Assembly (NCBI GenBank): GCA_038249195.1
Contig: JBBRWM010000002.1
Coordinates: 1 to 64,000 of the forward strand
Reading direction: 5' to 3'
Length of the DNA: 64,000 nucleotides
Origin: JAOUEA01 sp038249195
GTDB taxonomy: Bacteria; Actinomycetota; UBA4738; HRBIN12
Below are positions 38,844-50,349 of the stretch, piece after piece (the stretch's first letter is position 1; every line of letters starts with the position of its first letter). Position numbers and translations under genes: made by a program. The notes under the pieces were generated by a model that was not told the DNA's origin, did no database searches, and was given only the letters and a program-made list of their open reading frames with translations.

Positions 38844-40181
38844 ATGCAGAGGCACCGACTCGCTCGACGAACGCTCATACCGGCCGCAGCGCTCGCGCTG
38901 TTCGCCGCCGCGTGCAGCGGAGGGGAGAGCCTGGATCAGACCACGAACTCCGGCGCGGGCTCGCCGGCCGTCGATCTCACCGGGCAGACGGTCGAGGTCG
39001 CGGCGACGTGGACCGGCGCGGAACAGCAGCGCTTCCAGATGGTGCTGGACAAGTTCGCCCAGGACACGGGGGCGACCGTGAGGTTCCGCTCAGGTGGTGA
39101 CGACATCGCCGCCTACGTGGGACCTCGGATCGAAGGTGGCGACCCGCCGGACGTGGCGATCCTGCCGCAGCCCGGGGTCCTGAAGACCTTCGCCGCGCAG
39201 GGAGATCTGGTCCCGATCGAAGACGTGGCCGGCCCCGAAGTCGACGCGAACTTCGGCGCGACGGCGCGCGAGATCGGCTCGGCGGACGGCACGCTGTACG
39301 GCGTGTGGTTCAAGACCGCACAGAAGTCGACGGTCTGGTACAACAAGGGCGTTTTCGACGGCGCCGGCGTGCAACCGCCGGCCACGTGGGACGAGTTGCA
39401 ACAGACCGCCCAGACGGTCTCCGACTACGGCGTGGCGCCGTACTCGATCGGCGCCGACGTTGGCTGGCCCCTGTCGGACCTCTTCGAGAACATCTACCTG
39501 CGCAGCGCCGGCCCCGACATGTACGACAAGCTCGCGTCGCATGAGATCCCGTGGACGGATCAGTCCGTGAAGGACGCGTTGACGATCATGGGCCAGATGC
39601 TGGGGAACAGCGACTATCTGGCCGGGGGCACCACGGGTGCCGAGCAGACCGACTTCACGGGTTCGGTGACGCAGGCCTTCACCGATCCCCCCAAGGGAGC
39701 GATGGTCTTCGAGGGCGACTTCGTGGCCGGCACCATCACGGGCGAGACCAAGTCGAAGATCGGCACGGACGCCGACTTCTTCGATTTCCCGTCGATCGAC
39801 GGTTCACCCCCCGCGGTTCTGGGCGGCGGCGACATCGCGACCCTCCTCAAGGACAGCGAGGGCGGCAAGGCCATGATGAAGTACCTCGCGACGCCGGAGG
39901 CGGCCGAGGTCTGGATCGCCCAGGGCGGCTTCATCTCACCAAACATCAAGGTCGACGTGTCGTCCTATCCCGACGACGTCACGCGCCGCGCGGCCCAAGC
40001 GTTGATCGACGCCGGAGACAGCGTGCGCTACGACATGTCCGACCTGCAGCCCACGGCGTTCGGCGCCACGACCGGCCAGGGGATCTGGGGCATCCTGATC
40101 GACTTCCTGCAGAACCCCAACGACGTGGACGGCACGGCTCAAGCCTTGGAGAAGTCTGCGGCCAAGGCGTACAAGAGCTGA
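38844..40181 (+). CDS. Extracellular solute-binding lipoprotein, family 1 (carbohydrate type)
   Basis: AAGGAGG precedes ATG. A signal peptide ends in the lipobox ALFAAACSGG, so the protein is lipid-anchored outside the membrane. The mature protein (about 420 residues) has the MalE/UgpB fold signature VEVAATWTGAEQQRFQMVLD, FAQDTGATVRFRSGGDDI and YGVWFKTAQKSTVWYNKGVF, then WDELQQTAQ. It would bind a sugar or glycoside and deliver it to the permeases. The ligand cannot be named. Confidence 0.9.
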   Translation: MQRHRLARRTLIPAAALALFAAACSGGESLDQTTNSGAGSPAVDLTGQTVEVAATWTGAEQQRFQMVLDKFAQDTGATVRFRSGGDDIAAYVGPRIEGGDPPDVAILPQPGVLKTFAAQGDLVPIEDVAGPEVDANFGATAREIGSADGTLYGVWFKTAQKSTVWYNKGVFDGAGVQPPATWDELQQTAQTVSDYGVAPYSIGADVGWPLSDLFENIYLRSAGPDMYDKLASHEIPWTDQSVKDALTIMGQMLGNSDYLAGGTTGAEQTDFTGSVTQAFTDPPKGAMVFEGDFVAGTITGETKSKIGTDADFFDFPSIDGSPPAVLGGGDIATLLKDSEGGKAMMKYLATPEAAEVWIAQGGFISPNIKVDVSSYPDDVTRRAAQALIDAGDSVRYDMSDLQPTAFGATTGQGIWGILIDFLQNPNDVDGTAQALEKSAAKAYKS

Positions 40182-40191
40182 GCGGGGCGGC

Positions 40192-41490
40192 GTGGGCCAG
40201 GCTGCGGCGGCATCACGGCGCGGGTCGCTGGGAGCGAAGGTTCTGTTCCTGGCGCCCGCGCTGGTGCTGCTGGGCGCGATCGTCGTCTACCCGATCTTCT
40301 TCTCCGTCGGCCGCAGCCTGTTCAGCGCCAACGGCGACACGTTCGTGGGCCTGGACAACTACAAGGAGATGTTCACCTCCGACTCGACGCTCACCGCGAT
40401 CAAGAACAACCTGATCTGGGTGGTGTTCGCCCCCAGCATCGTCACCGCGCTGGGACTGATCTTCGCGGTCCTCACGGAACGCGTTCCCTGGCAGACGGCC
40501 TTCAAGGTGGCGATCTTCATGCCCATGGCCATCTCGTTCTTGTCGGCCGGCGTCACCTGGCGCCTGATCTACGAGCAAGATCCGAAACTGGGCCTCGCCA
40601 ACGCGACCGTGGGCGCCGTCCTCGACGTGTTCCGTCCCCCCGGTGAGCTGGCGGGAGCCCGGTCGTCGGATGAACAGCAGCTCGGTCCGGCGCCGGGCGG
40701 CGGGTTGCAAACGTCGGGCTCCGTGAGCGTCGGCGAGACGACGACGCTCGGGCTCGTGGCGATCCCGCCCGAGAACATCCCCGCCGATTCGGAGCTGGCC
40801 GCCGAGCCGACGAGCGATCCCGGGGGGATCGCGGGATCGGTCTGGCTGGACTTCTCGACGGGTGGAGGCGGTCAGCAAGGTGTGATCGATCCCACAGAGC
40901 GTGGGCTGCCCGGTGTCGACGTCGAGGCGGTCTCGGGCGGCGAGGTCGTCGCCTCGGCCACCACCGCCCCCGACGGCACGTTCCTGCTCGAGGGCGTGCC
41001 GCAGGGCGGCGTGGAGGTCCGTCTCCCGGCCGAGAACTTCCGCAAGCCGTTCGCGGGCATCAGCTGGTTGGGTCCTGCGCTCGTCACCCCGGCGATCATC
41101 GTGTCGTACATCTGGATCTGGGCGGGCTTCGCCATGGTGGTGATCGCGGCGGGGTTGGCCTCCATCCCGCGCGAGACCCTCGAGGCCTCGCGCGTGGACG
41201 GGGCCAGCGAGTGGCAGGTGTTCCGTCGTGTGACCGTTCCGCTGCTGGCGCCGGTCCTCGCCGTGGTGCTGGTAACCCTCGTCATCAACGTGCTCAAGAT
41301 CTTCGACCTCGTGCTCGTCATCGCGCCCGGCTCTTCGCAGCGCGATGCGAACGTCATCGCGTTGCAGTTGTGGAAGACCGCGTTCGGGATCCGGAACTTC
41401 GGCCTCGGGAGCGCCCTGGCGGTGTTCCTGCTCGTCCTGGTCCTGCCGGCCATGGCGTTCAACCTCCGACGGTTCAGGACGGAAGACTGA
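40192..41490 (+). CDS. Sugar ABC permease (MalF/UgpA type) with large inserted domain
   Basis: This 432-residue protein is about 130 longer than usual. Residues 1-146 hold the first three helices (AKVLFLAPALVLLGAIVVYP..., FKVAIFMPMAISFLSAGVTW), and 290-432 hold the rest with the EAA loop EASRVDGASEWQVFRRVTVPLL. Between them, about 147-285, lies an extracytoplasmic insertion. Its second half, GIAGSVWLDFSTGGGGQQGV, DPTERGLPGVDVEAVSGGEV and TTAPDGTFLLEGVPQGG, is an SdrD B-like/transthyretin-type beta-sandwich. It may dock the binding protein or contact the cell wall. GTG start, ten bases after the binding protein's stop. Confidence 0.85.
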   Translation: MGQAAAASRRGSLGAKVLFLAPALVLLGAIVVYPIFFSVGRSLFSANGDTFVGLDNYKEMFTSDSTLTAIKNNLIWVVFAPSIVTALGLIFAVLTERVPWQTAFKVAIFMPMAISFLSAGVTWRLIYEQDPKLGLANATVGAVLDVFRPPGELAGARSSDEQQLGPAPGGGLQTSGSVSVGETTTLGLVAIPPENIPADSELAAEPTSDPGGIAGSVWLDFSTGGGGQQGVIDPTERGLPGVDVEAVSGGEVVASATTAPDGTFLLEGVPQGGVEVRLPAENFRKPFAGISWLGPALVTPAIIVSYIWIWAGFAMVVIAAGLASIPRETLEASRVDGASEWQVFRRVTVPLLAPVLAVVLVTLVINVLKIFDLVLVIAPGSSQRDANVIALQLWKTAFGIRNFGLGSALAVFLLVLVLPAMAFNLRRFRTED

Positions 41491-42380
41491 TGGACGTCAC
41501 GGCGCGTGCCGAGCGCGAGCGCCCCGCAACGGCTTCGAGGTCACACCGCCTGGTCAAGGCGCTCACCCGTGCGCCTGCCGCGCTGCTGCTCGTGGTGATC
41601 GCCCTGGTATGGCTGGTGCCCACGATCGGATTGCTGGTCTCCTCGTTCCGGTCGGCAGCCGCGAACTCGGAGAGCGGCTGGTGGACGGCGCTGAGCATGC
41701 CGAGTCAGCTGACGCTGCAGCCATATCGCAATCTCCTGAACGACCCCTCGATGGTGAAGGCGTTCGTGAATACGATCCTGATCACGGTGCCGGCCGCGTC
41801 GCTCGTGGTCATCGTGGGGTCGCTCGCCGCCTACGCGTTCGCCTGGATGCGATTCCGGGGCCGCGACGTCTTGTTCCTGATCGTGGTCGGCCTGCTCGTC
41901 GTGCCCCTGCAGGTGGCTCTCATCCCCGTCGCGCGGCTCTACGACCTGCTCGGCATCTTCGGCACGATCCCCGGCGTGGTGCTGTTCCATGTGGCCTTCG
42001 GGCTCCCGTTCGCCATCTTCTTGCTGCGGAACTTCTTCGTGGGGATCCCGCGGGAGATGCTCGAGGCCGCGCGCATGGACGGTGCGAGCGAGTGGACGGT
42101 GTTCCGCCGCGTGGTGCTGCCGCTCGGACTGCCGGCGATCGCCTCACTGCTGATCTTCCAGTTCCTGTGGGTGTGGAACGACCTGCTCGTGGCCCTGGTG
42201 TTCGCGGGCGGCGAGACCCAGCCGCTGACCGTGGCGATCCGCGAGCAGCTCCGTTCCTTCAGCGCGAACATCGACGTCATCGCGCCCGCCGCGTTCCTGC
42301 AGATGCTCGTGCCGCTCGCGGTGTTCTTCGCCTTCCAACGCTACTTCGTCCAGGGACTGCTGGCCGGGTCCGAACGCTAG
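41490..42380 (+). CDS. Sugar ABC permease (MalG/UgpE type)
   Basis: The start ATG 41490 shares its A with the stop of the preceding gene (TGATG). This 296-residue protein has six helices (LLVVIALVWLVPTIGLLVSS at the N-terminus) and the EAA motif EAARMDGASEWTVFRRVVLPLG with the usual LPL end. QLTLQPYRNLLNDPSMVKAF is the typical periplasmic segment of MalG-like permeases. It completes a binding protein-permease-permease-ATPase importer encoded in one direction at 37585-42380. Confidence 0.9.
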   Translation: MDVTARAERERPATASRSHRLVKALTRAPAALLLVVIALVWLVPTIGLLVSSFRSAAANSESGWWTALSMPSQLTLQPYRNLLNDPSMVKAFVNTILITVPAASLVVIVGSLAAYAFAWMRFRGRDVLFLIVVGLLVVPLQVALIPVARLYDLLGIFGTIPGVVLFHVAFGLPFAIFLLRNFFVGIPREMLEAARMDGASEWTVFRRVVLPLGLPAIASLLIFQFLWVWNDLLVALVFAGGETQPLTVAIREQLRSFSANIDVIAPAAFLQMLVPLAVFFAFQRYFVQGLLAGSER

Positions 42381-42401
42381 CCCCAGAGCGAGCGCCCGAG
42401 G

Positions 42402-43277
42402 CTACAGCGGCAGCGGCGTCGCGTGAGCGGCGTTGTTGGGAGCGGCGCCCTGGAGCCCGTATGCCTGCCACATGCCCGCGCAGAACGAATAGTGGTCGTA
42501 GCGGTGGCCGTCCTTGGAACCCGCCACGACATCGGGCCCGATCTCCACCGCGTACACGAGCTGCCCGGTGCTGCCCGTGCTCTCGTCGAACACGACGAAG
42601 ACCGTCGTGGCGGGATCGGCGTTCGTGATCACACCCACGACGTGCTCGACCCATTGGTCGGCGAGCGCGATCTTGCTGGAGGCGTGGTTCGTGCCGAAGT
42701 AGGCCGGGCAGTTGCCTCCGGAGGGATAGGTGTGCGCATTGCCGCAGTTGTTCGGCACGATGTAGCTGAAGGCCGGCAGGGACCGGAGTTGGGCATCGGA
42801 CGTGAGCGGGCGATCGTTGGCCTTGCAGGATGCGTTCGCCTTGTACATGCGTGCGGGGTCGTGCCCCGCGCTGTAGAGATCGTCCTTCGATCCCGGGACC
42901 ACGTTCGGCGAGGGCTTCACCCCGCAGTTGGCGGCCATGGATTCCTCCAGGGTGACCCACCCGACGCCCTGGGCGTCGAACTGGCTGTACAGGTTCTTGG
43001 ATACGGGCTTGGAGGCCGTCTGTTGCCCGGCCACCATGGCCCGGTAGTCATGCGGGGAGCCCGCGAAGCCGCGGTAGTCCGTGAAATCCTTGCCTTGGGC
43101 GATGAGCGCGTTCATGAACGGTGCATCGGACTTGCCGACCACGGCGCTGCGCTTGGTGTTCTCCAACACGATGACGGCGACCTTGGGTCGTGGCGCGTCC
43201 GCCGCCATCGCGGCGGCGGGGATCAGACTCATCGCGAGCCCCAGCGCACCCAGCAAGACTCCGACTCTCCCAGACAT
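42402..43277 (-). CDS. Secreted phosphoesterase/acid phosphatase (PF04185-type)
   Basis: A signal peptide (LLGALGLAMSLIPAAAMAAD) is followed by VAVIVLENTKRSAVVGKSDA and PFMNALIAQGKDFTDYRGFA, then SPHDYRAMVAGQQ. This is the N-terminal metal-site pattern of alkaline-phosphatase-fold phosphoesterases (ENxx...P...H). VFVVFDESTGS supplies later metal ligands. Related actinobacterial enzymes cleave phosphatidylinositol phosphates or phospholipids. It is convergent with the ABC importer operon. Confidence 0.8.
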   Translation of the reverse strand: MSGRVGVLLGALGLAMSLIPAAAMAADAPRPKVAVIVLENTKRSAVVGKSDAPFMNALIAQGKDFTDYRGFAGSPHDYRAMVAGQQTASKPVSKNLYSQFDAQGVGWVTLEESMAANCGVKPSPNVVPGSKDDLYSAGHDPARMYKANASCKANDRPLTSDAQLRSLPAFSYIVPNNCGNAHTYPSGGNCPAYFGTNHASSKIALADQWVEHVVGVITNADPATTVFVVFDESTGSTGQLVYAVEIGPDVVAGSKDGHRYDHYSFCAGMWQAYGLQGAAPNNAAHATPLPL

Positions 43278-43396
43278 CAGCCCCTCCTAGTCCCCCGTTC
43301 GGCCTACGCCAGACGGCCGAACCCTACACCCCCCTCTCGTGCAACACCATAGGCACGATAGACGGAGGACCGGGACCGATCGGGCGATGCCGGGGG

Positions 43397-43789
43397 TCAG
43401 CGAGGAGGCATCCGTTCCAGGATCTTGGCCTGGATCTTGTCTGCCACCTTCGGGAGGGAGGCGCGCATGCCGGCGAAGTCCCGGGCGTGCATGACGGCCA
43501 TCCGGGCGGGGGTGACCGTGGTGACCGTGGCCGTGCGCCGGTTCGTCTCGATGAGAGCGATCTCGCCGAAGAAGTCTCCGGACGTGAGGTGCGCGAGCAG
43601 CTCGCCCTCGTAGCGCACGTCGGCCTCGCCGTCGAGCATCACGAAGAACTCGTGGGGCATGGCGCCTTCTTCGAGGAGATCCTTGCTCGCACCGACCTCC
43701 ACGACGTCCATGGAATGAGCTACCTGTTTGCGGTCCTTGGCGGGTAGATCCGCGAACAGCGGGACTGCTTTGAGCTCCTTCTCGTCCAC
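43397..43789 (-). CDS. Cyclic-nucleotide-binding domain protein
   Basis: This 130-residue protein starts at GTG 43789 with AAGGGG before it. It is a single CNB barrel: LKAVPLFADLPAKDRKQVAH, EEGAMPHEFFVMLDGEADVR, then the phosphate-binding cassette GDFFGEIALIETNRRTATV, with the conserved FGE and the arginine that contacts cyclic phosphate. There is no DNA-binding or kinase domain, so it is a stand-alone sensor. It could respond to cAMP made by cyclases such as that encoded at 27785-30952; this link is inference. Confidence 0.85.
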   Translation of the reverse strand: MDEKELKAVPLFADLPAKDRKQVAHSMDVVEVGASKDLLEEGAMPHEFFVMLDGEADVRYEGELLAHLTSGDFFGEIALIETNRRTATVTTVTPARMAVMHARDFAGMRASLPKVADKIQAKILERMPPR

Positions 43790-43915
43790 GCGATCCCCTT
43801 CTCCCTCGGCGCAGCGGTCATCCTCCCACGGCCGATGGTATCGACGCGAACGCAGAGCCTCACGTACGCTTCGGGCTGCGGGTGTTCCCTCCCCTCTCCC
43901 CGTTGAGAGACCGAC

Positions 43916-45856
43916 GTGAGTTCGAGCCGAGATCTGCCGCGCGGTGAGCCGGGCGCCAAGGGACACGTCCGTGCCCTCGATGGCATGCGCGCCGTCGCCG
44001 TGATCCTGGTGGTGCTCTTCCACCTTCGCGTGCCGGGATTCGCCGCTGGCTACCTCGGCGTGGACGTGTTCTTCGTGCTGTCGGGGTTCTTGATCACCTC
44101 GCTGCTGATCGCCGAGATGCAGGAGCACGGGCGGATCGCCTTGGCCGCGTTCTGGTCCCGGCGCGTGCGGCGCCTGCTGCCCGCCCTCGCGCTCCTGCTG
44201 TTGGCCGTGGCGCTCGTGACCTGGCTGACCGCGACCTATTCCGAGCGCGCGTCGATCCGCGGCGACCTGCTCGCATCGACCGCGTACCTCGCCAACTGGC
44301 GCTTCATCGCCACCAGCAGCTACTTCGTGAGCACCGGGATCGAGAGCCCGCTGCAGCACACGTGGTCCTTGGCGATCGAGGAGCAGTTCTACCTCCTGTG
44401 GCCCCTGGCGTTGGCGGGTGCCATGGCGGTGTTCCACCGGGCGCGCCTGAGCGTGACGGTTCTGGGCGTGTTCGGCGTGATCGTGTCTGCCGCCGCGATG
44501 GCGTGGCTGTTCGGCCCGGACTCAGTGGAGCGCGCGTACATGGGCACGGACGCGCGGATGTTCGAGCCGTTGGTGGGAGCGCTGGGCGCCGTGTGGGTGG
44601 CGACGTCCCGGGCCCGCGGCTGGCTCGAACGACACGGCCGCCCGGTGCTGTGGTTCGGCGTGATGGTCGTCCTCCTCGACCTCATCGTGATCCGACCCGG
44701 CGACGCGTACTACTTCGACGGCGGAGCGCTCGGGTTCTCCTTGGCCACGCTGATGATCGTGGCCCCGCTGTGGGTGGGCCGCGGCGGATCGGCGGAGGCC
44801 GGTCTCTCGTGGAGGCCGGTCGCCTGGGTGGGGGTGATCTCCTACGGCATCTACCTGTGGCACTGGCCGCTCATCGTATGGCTCGGCGTGCGGTCGGCCG
44901 CCGGGGTGCATGCGGTGCTCTTGGGGGTCGTGGTCCTCGTCCTTACCGTTGCGATCGCGGCCCTGTCCTACTACCTGGTCGAGCGCCCGATCCGCACGGG
45001 CCGGCCGCTGGGGACCCACGGGCGCCGTCGCTGGCACGTGCGGCGTCCGGGCGTCGTGTTGGGCGCCGTTCCGCTCGTCCTGTTGCTCGTGGCCTCGGCC
45101 TCCGTGGCCGCGACGCGCGTGCCGCCGACCTCGGCCGGCACGCCCGTGCTCATGCTGACCGGAGACTCGGTGCCGTTGCATCTGGAGGTCGCGTTCGAGC
45201 GCGCGGCCGCCGCACGCGGGTGGCGCGTGGTCTCGGCCGCTCAGGGGGGGTGTCCCGTCACGGGGGAGACCAGCGCGCGGATCACGGGAGAGGCACTTCA
45301 CGAGGCGGCTGGGTGCGCGCAGGTCATCATCCCCGCGCAGGAGGAGCTGATCGCCCAGGATCATCCCGACGTCGTGCTGTGGTGGGATCGTTGGTCGATC
45401 TCGGACTTCCTCACGGCCGACGGGCAACACGTCCACTCGGGGTCGGCTCGGTTCTGGAGGTTGCGCCGCGCGGGCCTGGACACCGCCGTGCGGCGGCTGA
45501 GCGCGGGAGGCGCCACGGTGATGCTCGTCGCGACGGAGCCGCCGGGCGTGGGCATGTGGACGCGCTGCACCGTCGGAGATTGCGCCGAATGGGATCGCTT
45601 CCAGATCGATCACTACGGGGACATCTCCACGCGATGGAACGTCATCATGCGGCGCTATGCGGACCGGCATCCCGATCGCGCCGCGTTCCTCAGCGTGACG
45701 GGCGCGGTGTGTCACGACGGCTCATCACCGTGCGACGATCTCATCGACGGCGTTCCGGCGCGGCCGGACGGCACGCACTATGCGGGCGCGGGGGAGGACC
45801 TCGTCACGGGGCTCATCGTGGACGCGATCGCGCCGCGGATGGAGGCGGGACGCTGA
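43916..45856 (+). CDS. OatA-like membrane acyltransferase with SGNH domain
   Basis: This 646-residue protein has an N-terminal acyltransferase-3 domain of ten or eleven helices with RALDGMRAVAVILVVLFHLR, YLGVDVFFVLSGFLITSLLI, FWSRRVRRLLPA and HTWSLAIEEQFYLLWPL. A C-terminal extracytoplasmic SGNH esterase-like domain begins at VLMLTGDSVPLHL (block I, GDS) and ends with PDGTHYAGAG (block V, DxxH). Such proteins O-acetylate cell-wall or surface glycans. GTG start. It stands alone, divergent from the cyclic-nucleotide sensor. Confidence 0.9.
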   Translation: MSSSRDLPRGEPGAKGHVRALDGMRAVAVILVVLFHLRVPGFAAGYLGVDVFFVLSGFLITSLLIAEMQEHGRIALAAFWSRRVRRLLPALALLLLAVALVTWLTATYSERASIRGDLLASTAYLANWRFIATSSYFVSTGIESPLQHTWSLAIEEQFYLLWPLALAGAMAVFHRARLSVTVLGVFGVIVSAAAMAWLFGPDSVERAYMGTDARMFEPLVGALGAVWVATSRARGWLERHGRPVLWFGVMVVLLDLIVIRPGDAYYFDGGALGFSLATLMIVAPLWVGRGGSAEAGLSWRPVAWVGVISYGIYLWHWPLIVWLGVRSAAGVHAVLLGVVVLVLTVAIAALSYYLVERPIRTGRPLGTHGRRRWHVRRPGVVLGAVPLVLLLVASASVAATRVPPTSAGTPVLMLTGDSVPLHLEVAFERAAAARGWRVVSAAQGGCPVTGETSARITGEALHEAAGCAQVIIPAQEELIAQDHPDVVLWWDRWSISDFLTADGQHVHSGSARFWRLRRAGLDTAVRRLSAGGATVMLVATEPPGVGMWTRCTVGDCAEWDRFQIDHYGDISTRWNVIMRRYADRHPDRAAFLSVTGAVCHDGSSPCDDLIDGVPARPDGTHYAGAGEDLVTGLIVDAIAPRMEAGR

Positions 45857-45862
45857 GTCGCC

Positions 45863-46303
45863 TCAGACGCCGTCGAGCGCGGTCTTCAGTCCCGCCACCG
45901 CCCGATCGCTCATCGCATCCAGCTTGCCGCCGATGAACGGCTCCGCGAGGCGGGCGACGCCCTTGAGGGCGAGGTCGGCGCGATACGTCACGGCGGTTCC
46001 GGCTCCGTCGCGCGGTGCGAACGAGATCACGTCGACGCCGTGGAAGTTGGCGCCGTCGCCCACGAGCGTGATGCTCCGAGGCCGATCGTAGGTCGTGACC
46101 TCGTACGTCAGGGTCTGTTCCTTGCCGTTGAAGCGAGAGACCAGCTCGAAGCGAGAGCCCACGCCGAGCGGGTCCCCGTCCAGGCGCCGAGCGCTGGGGA
46201 TGCCGGGGTCCCACGCCTGCGTGGTGGAGAAATCCGCCACGAAGTCGAAGGCGGCCTCCTGTGCGCACGAGGTCTCGATGGTGCGTTCGACTCGATGGGT
46301 CAT
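45863..46303 (-). CDS. SRPBCC/polyketide-cyclase-like protein
   Basis: This 146-residue protein, from ATG 46303, opens VERTIETSCAQEAAFDFVAD and WDPGIPSARRLDGDPLGVGS, and has TYRADLALKGVARLAEPFIG near the end. This is the pattern of START/SRPBCC hydrophobic-pocket proteins of the polyketide cyclase/dehydrase group. It probably binds a lipid or hydrophobic metabolite. It is convergent with the acyltransferase gene, six bases apart. Confidence 0.85.
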   Translation of the reverse strand: MTHRVERTIETSCAQEAAFDFVADFSTTQAWDPGIPSARRLDGDPLGVGSRFELVSRFNGKEQTLTYEVTTYDRPRSITLVGDGANFHGVDVISFAPRDGAGTAVTYRADLALKGVARLAEPFIGGKLDAMSDRAVAGLKTALDGV

Positions 46304-46381
46304 GTGACCGAGCCTACGACGGCGCCGCGCGAACCGCGCGTGTCGAACGACCGAGCCTACGGCGAGCCCTAGGCTGTGTAC

Positions 46382-47140
46382 ATGGCGCCCTTGCCCGTCT
46401 TCGTCCTCGCCGGGGCGATGATCGGCCTCCTCACCGGTGTCTTCGGCGTGGGGGGCTCCTCGGTCGCCACCCCGTTGTTGTCGTTGCTGGGGGTTCCACC
46501 GTTGATCGCGGTGGCCACGCCGCTGCCCGCCACCATCCCGTCGGCCGCGGTCGCGGCCGTGCCGTACGCCCGGGCGGACGAGGCGCGCCCGCGCGCGGCC
46601 GCGTGGACCCTGCTGGGCTCGATCCCGGCGGCCGTGGTGGGGGCCTTGCTGTCACGATCGGTCGGCGGCCCCAAGCTGCTGATCATCTCTGGGGTCGTGC
46701 TCGTGGTGATCGGTCAACGCGTGATCCGCCCGATCGGCCCGGCGATGCGAGCGCGGGGCACGAACAGGCGTCGCAACCGGCCGATCCTCGTGCTCGCCTC
46801 TGCCGGCATCGGGCTGCTCGCGGGCATGCTCGCCAACGGCGGGGGGTTCCTGCTGGTGCCCATGTACCTGTTGCTGTTCGGCCTGAGCATGCGGCAGTCG
46901 GCAGGCACGAGCCTGCTTGTGATCGCGGTGATGGCGCTTCCAACGCTCGTGACCCATTGGGCGCTCGGCCACATCGACTGGCGTGTGGCGAGCGCCTTCG
47001 CACTGGGTGCGGTGCCTGCGAGCGCCGCGAGCGGGCGCTTCGCGCACCGACTGGCCGGACCTCGTGTGCGTGCCGCCTTCGGCTGGTTCCTGACGGTCTC
47101 CGGCGCGGCGTTCGTGCTCTTCCGCTTGCTGGGGCGCTGA
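46382..47140 (+). CDS. TauE/SafE-family membrane transporter
   Basis: This protein of about 252 residues has eight helices in two repeats. LAGAMIGLLTGVFGVGGSSV, then PLLSLLGVPPLIAVATPLPA, and the second-half ASAGIGLLAGMLANGGGFLL, then SAGTSLLVIAVMALP, are TauE/SafE signatures. The family moves sulfite, sulfonates or other small organic anions. ATG 46382 is favoured, with GTG 46376 two codons upstream. The gene ends 51 bases before leuS. Confidence 0.85.
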   Translation: MAPLPVFVLAGAMIGLLTGVFGVGGSSVATPLLSLLGVPPLIAVATPLPATIPSAAVAAVPYARADEARPRAAAWTLLGSIPAAVVGALLSRSVGGPKLLIISGVVLVVIGQRVIRPIGPAMRARGTNRRRNRPILVLASAGIGLLAGMLANGGGFLLVPMYLLLFGLSMRQSAGTSLLVIAVMALPTLVTHWALGHIDWRVASAFALGAVPASAASGRFAHRLAGPRVRAAFGWFLTVSGAAFVLFRLLGR

Positions 47141-47191
47141 GGCGCGCGGGCCTCCCGGGGTGGAAGGGGCGTTCGATAGGATGCCCGCACG

Positions 47192-49648
<2,457 letters not shown>

Positions 49649-49713
49649 GGCGCGCGCGCGATCCGTGACGGCCGTCACGGCGGTTCGCGGCTGCCTTCGG
49701 TAGCGTCGCGCGC

Positions 49714-50349
49714 ATGGGGATCAGGGATCGCCTGGACGCGCTGTCCCGCGCGGAGCTCACCGGCCTGATCGGCGTCGTAGCCATCACGCTGCTGGGCGTC
49801 GGCCTCTGGTACACGCGCTCGCTGCCCAAGCCCGTGGAGGTCGCGTCGTCGCCGGCGGCCGCGGTGGCGCCTCCGGTCGGATCGGGGAGCGGCGTCCCGG
49901 TCGTGTCGGGTTCGCCGGCGAGCGCGGCGCCGATCATCGTCGATGTCACGGGCTGGGTGCGCAAGCCCGGCGTGTACGAGTTCGTTGCGGGCCAGCGCGT
50001 CATCGACGCCGTGCACCGCGCCGGCGGCGCCCGCGAGGGCGCGGACCTGAGCGTGATCAACCTCGCCGCCCCGCTCGCCGACGGTACTCAGGTCGTGGTG
50101 AGCAAGCGGGGCCAGGCGCCGAGCGGCGCCGCGGCGGCGGGCGTTCCGGGCGCGATCGCCGTGGTGAACGTCAACACGGCGAGCGAGACCGAGCTCGAGA
50201 CGCTCAACGGCGTCGGGCCGGTCACGGCCGCCGCCATCATCCAGTACCGAACCGACAACGGACCGTTCGCGACGGTCGACGACCTCCTGGACGTCAGCGG
50301 CATCGGCCCGGTCACCCTCGAGGAGCTGCGTCCGCAGGTCACCGTGTGA
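49714..50349 (+). CDS. comEA: Competence protein ComEA (SLBB-HhH DNA-binding)
   Basis: This 211-residue protein has an N-terminal membrane anchor (LIGVVAITLLGVGLWYT), a linker, an SLBB domain (IVDVTGWVRKPGVYEFVAGQ, VIDAVHRAGGA) and a C-terminal helix-hairpin-helix pair. The pair is VNVNTASETELETLNGVGPV and FATVDDLLDVSGIGPVTLEE. It would hold incoming DNA at the outer face of the membrane during transformation. It ends by overlapping comEC (GTGA). Confidence 0.93.
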   Translation: MGIRDRLDALSRAELTGLIGVVAITLLGVGLWYTRSLPKPVEVASSPAAAVAPPVGSGSGVPVVSGSPASAAPIIVDVTGWVRKPGVYEFVAGQRVIDAVHRAGGAREGADLSVINLAAPLADGTQVVVSKRGQAPSGAAAAGVPGAIAVVNVNTASETELETLNGVGPVTAAAIIQYRTDNGPFATVDDLLDVSGIGPVTLEELRPQVTV

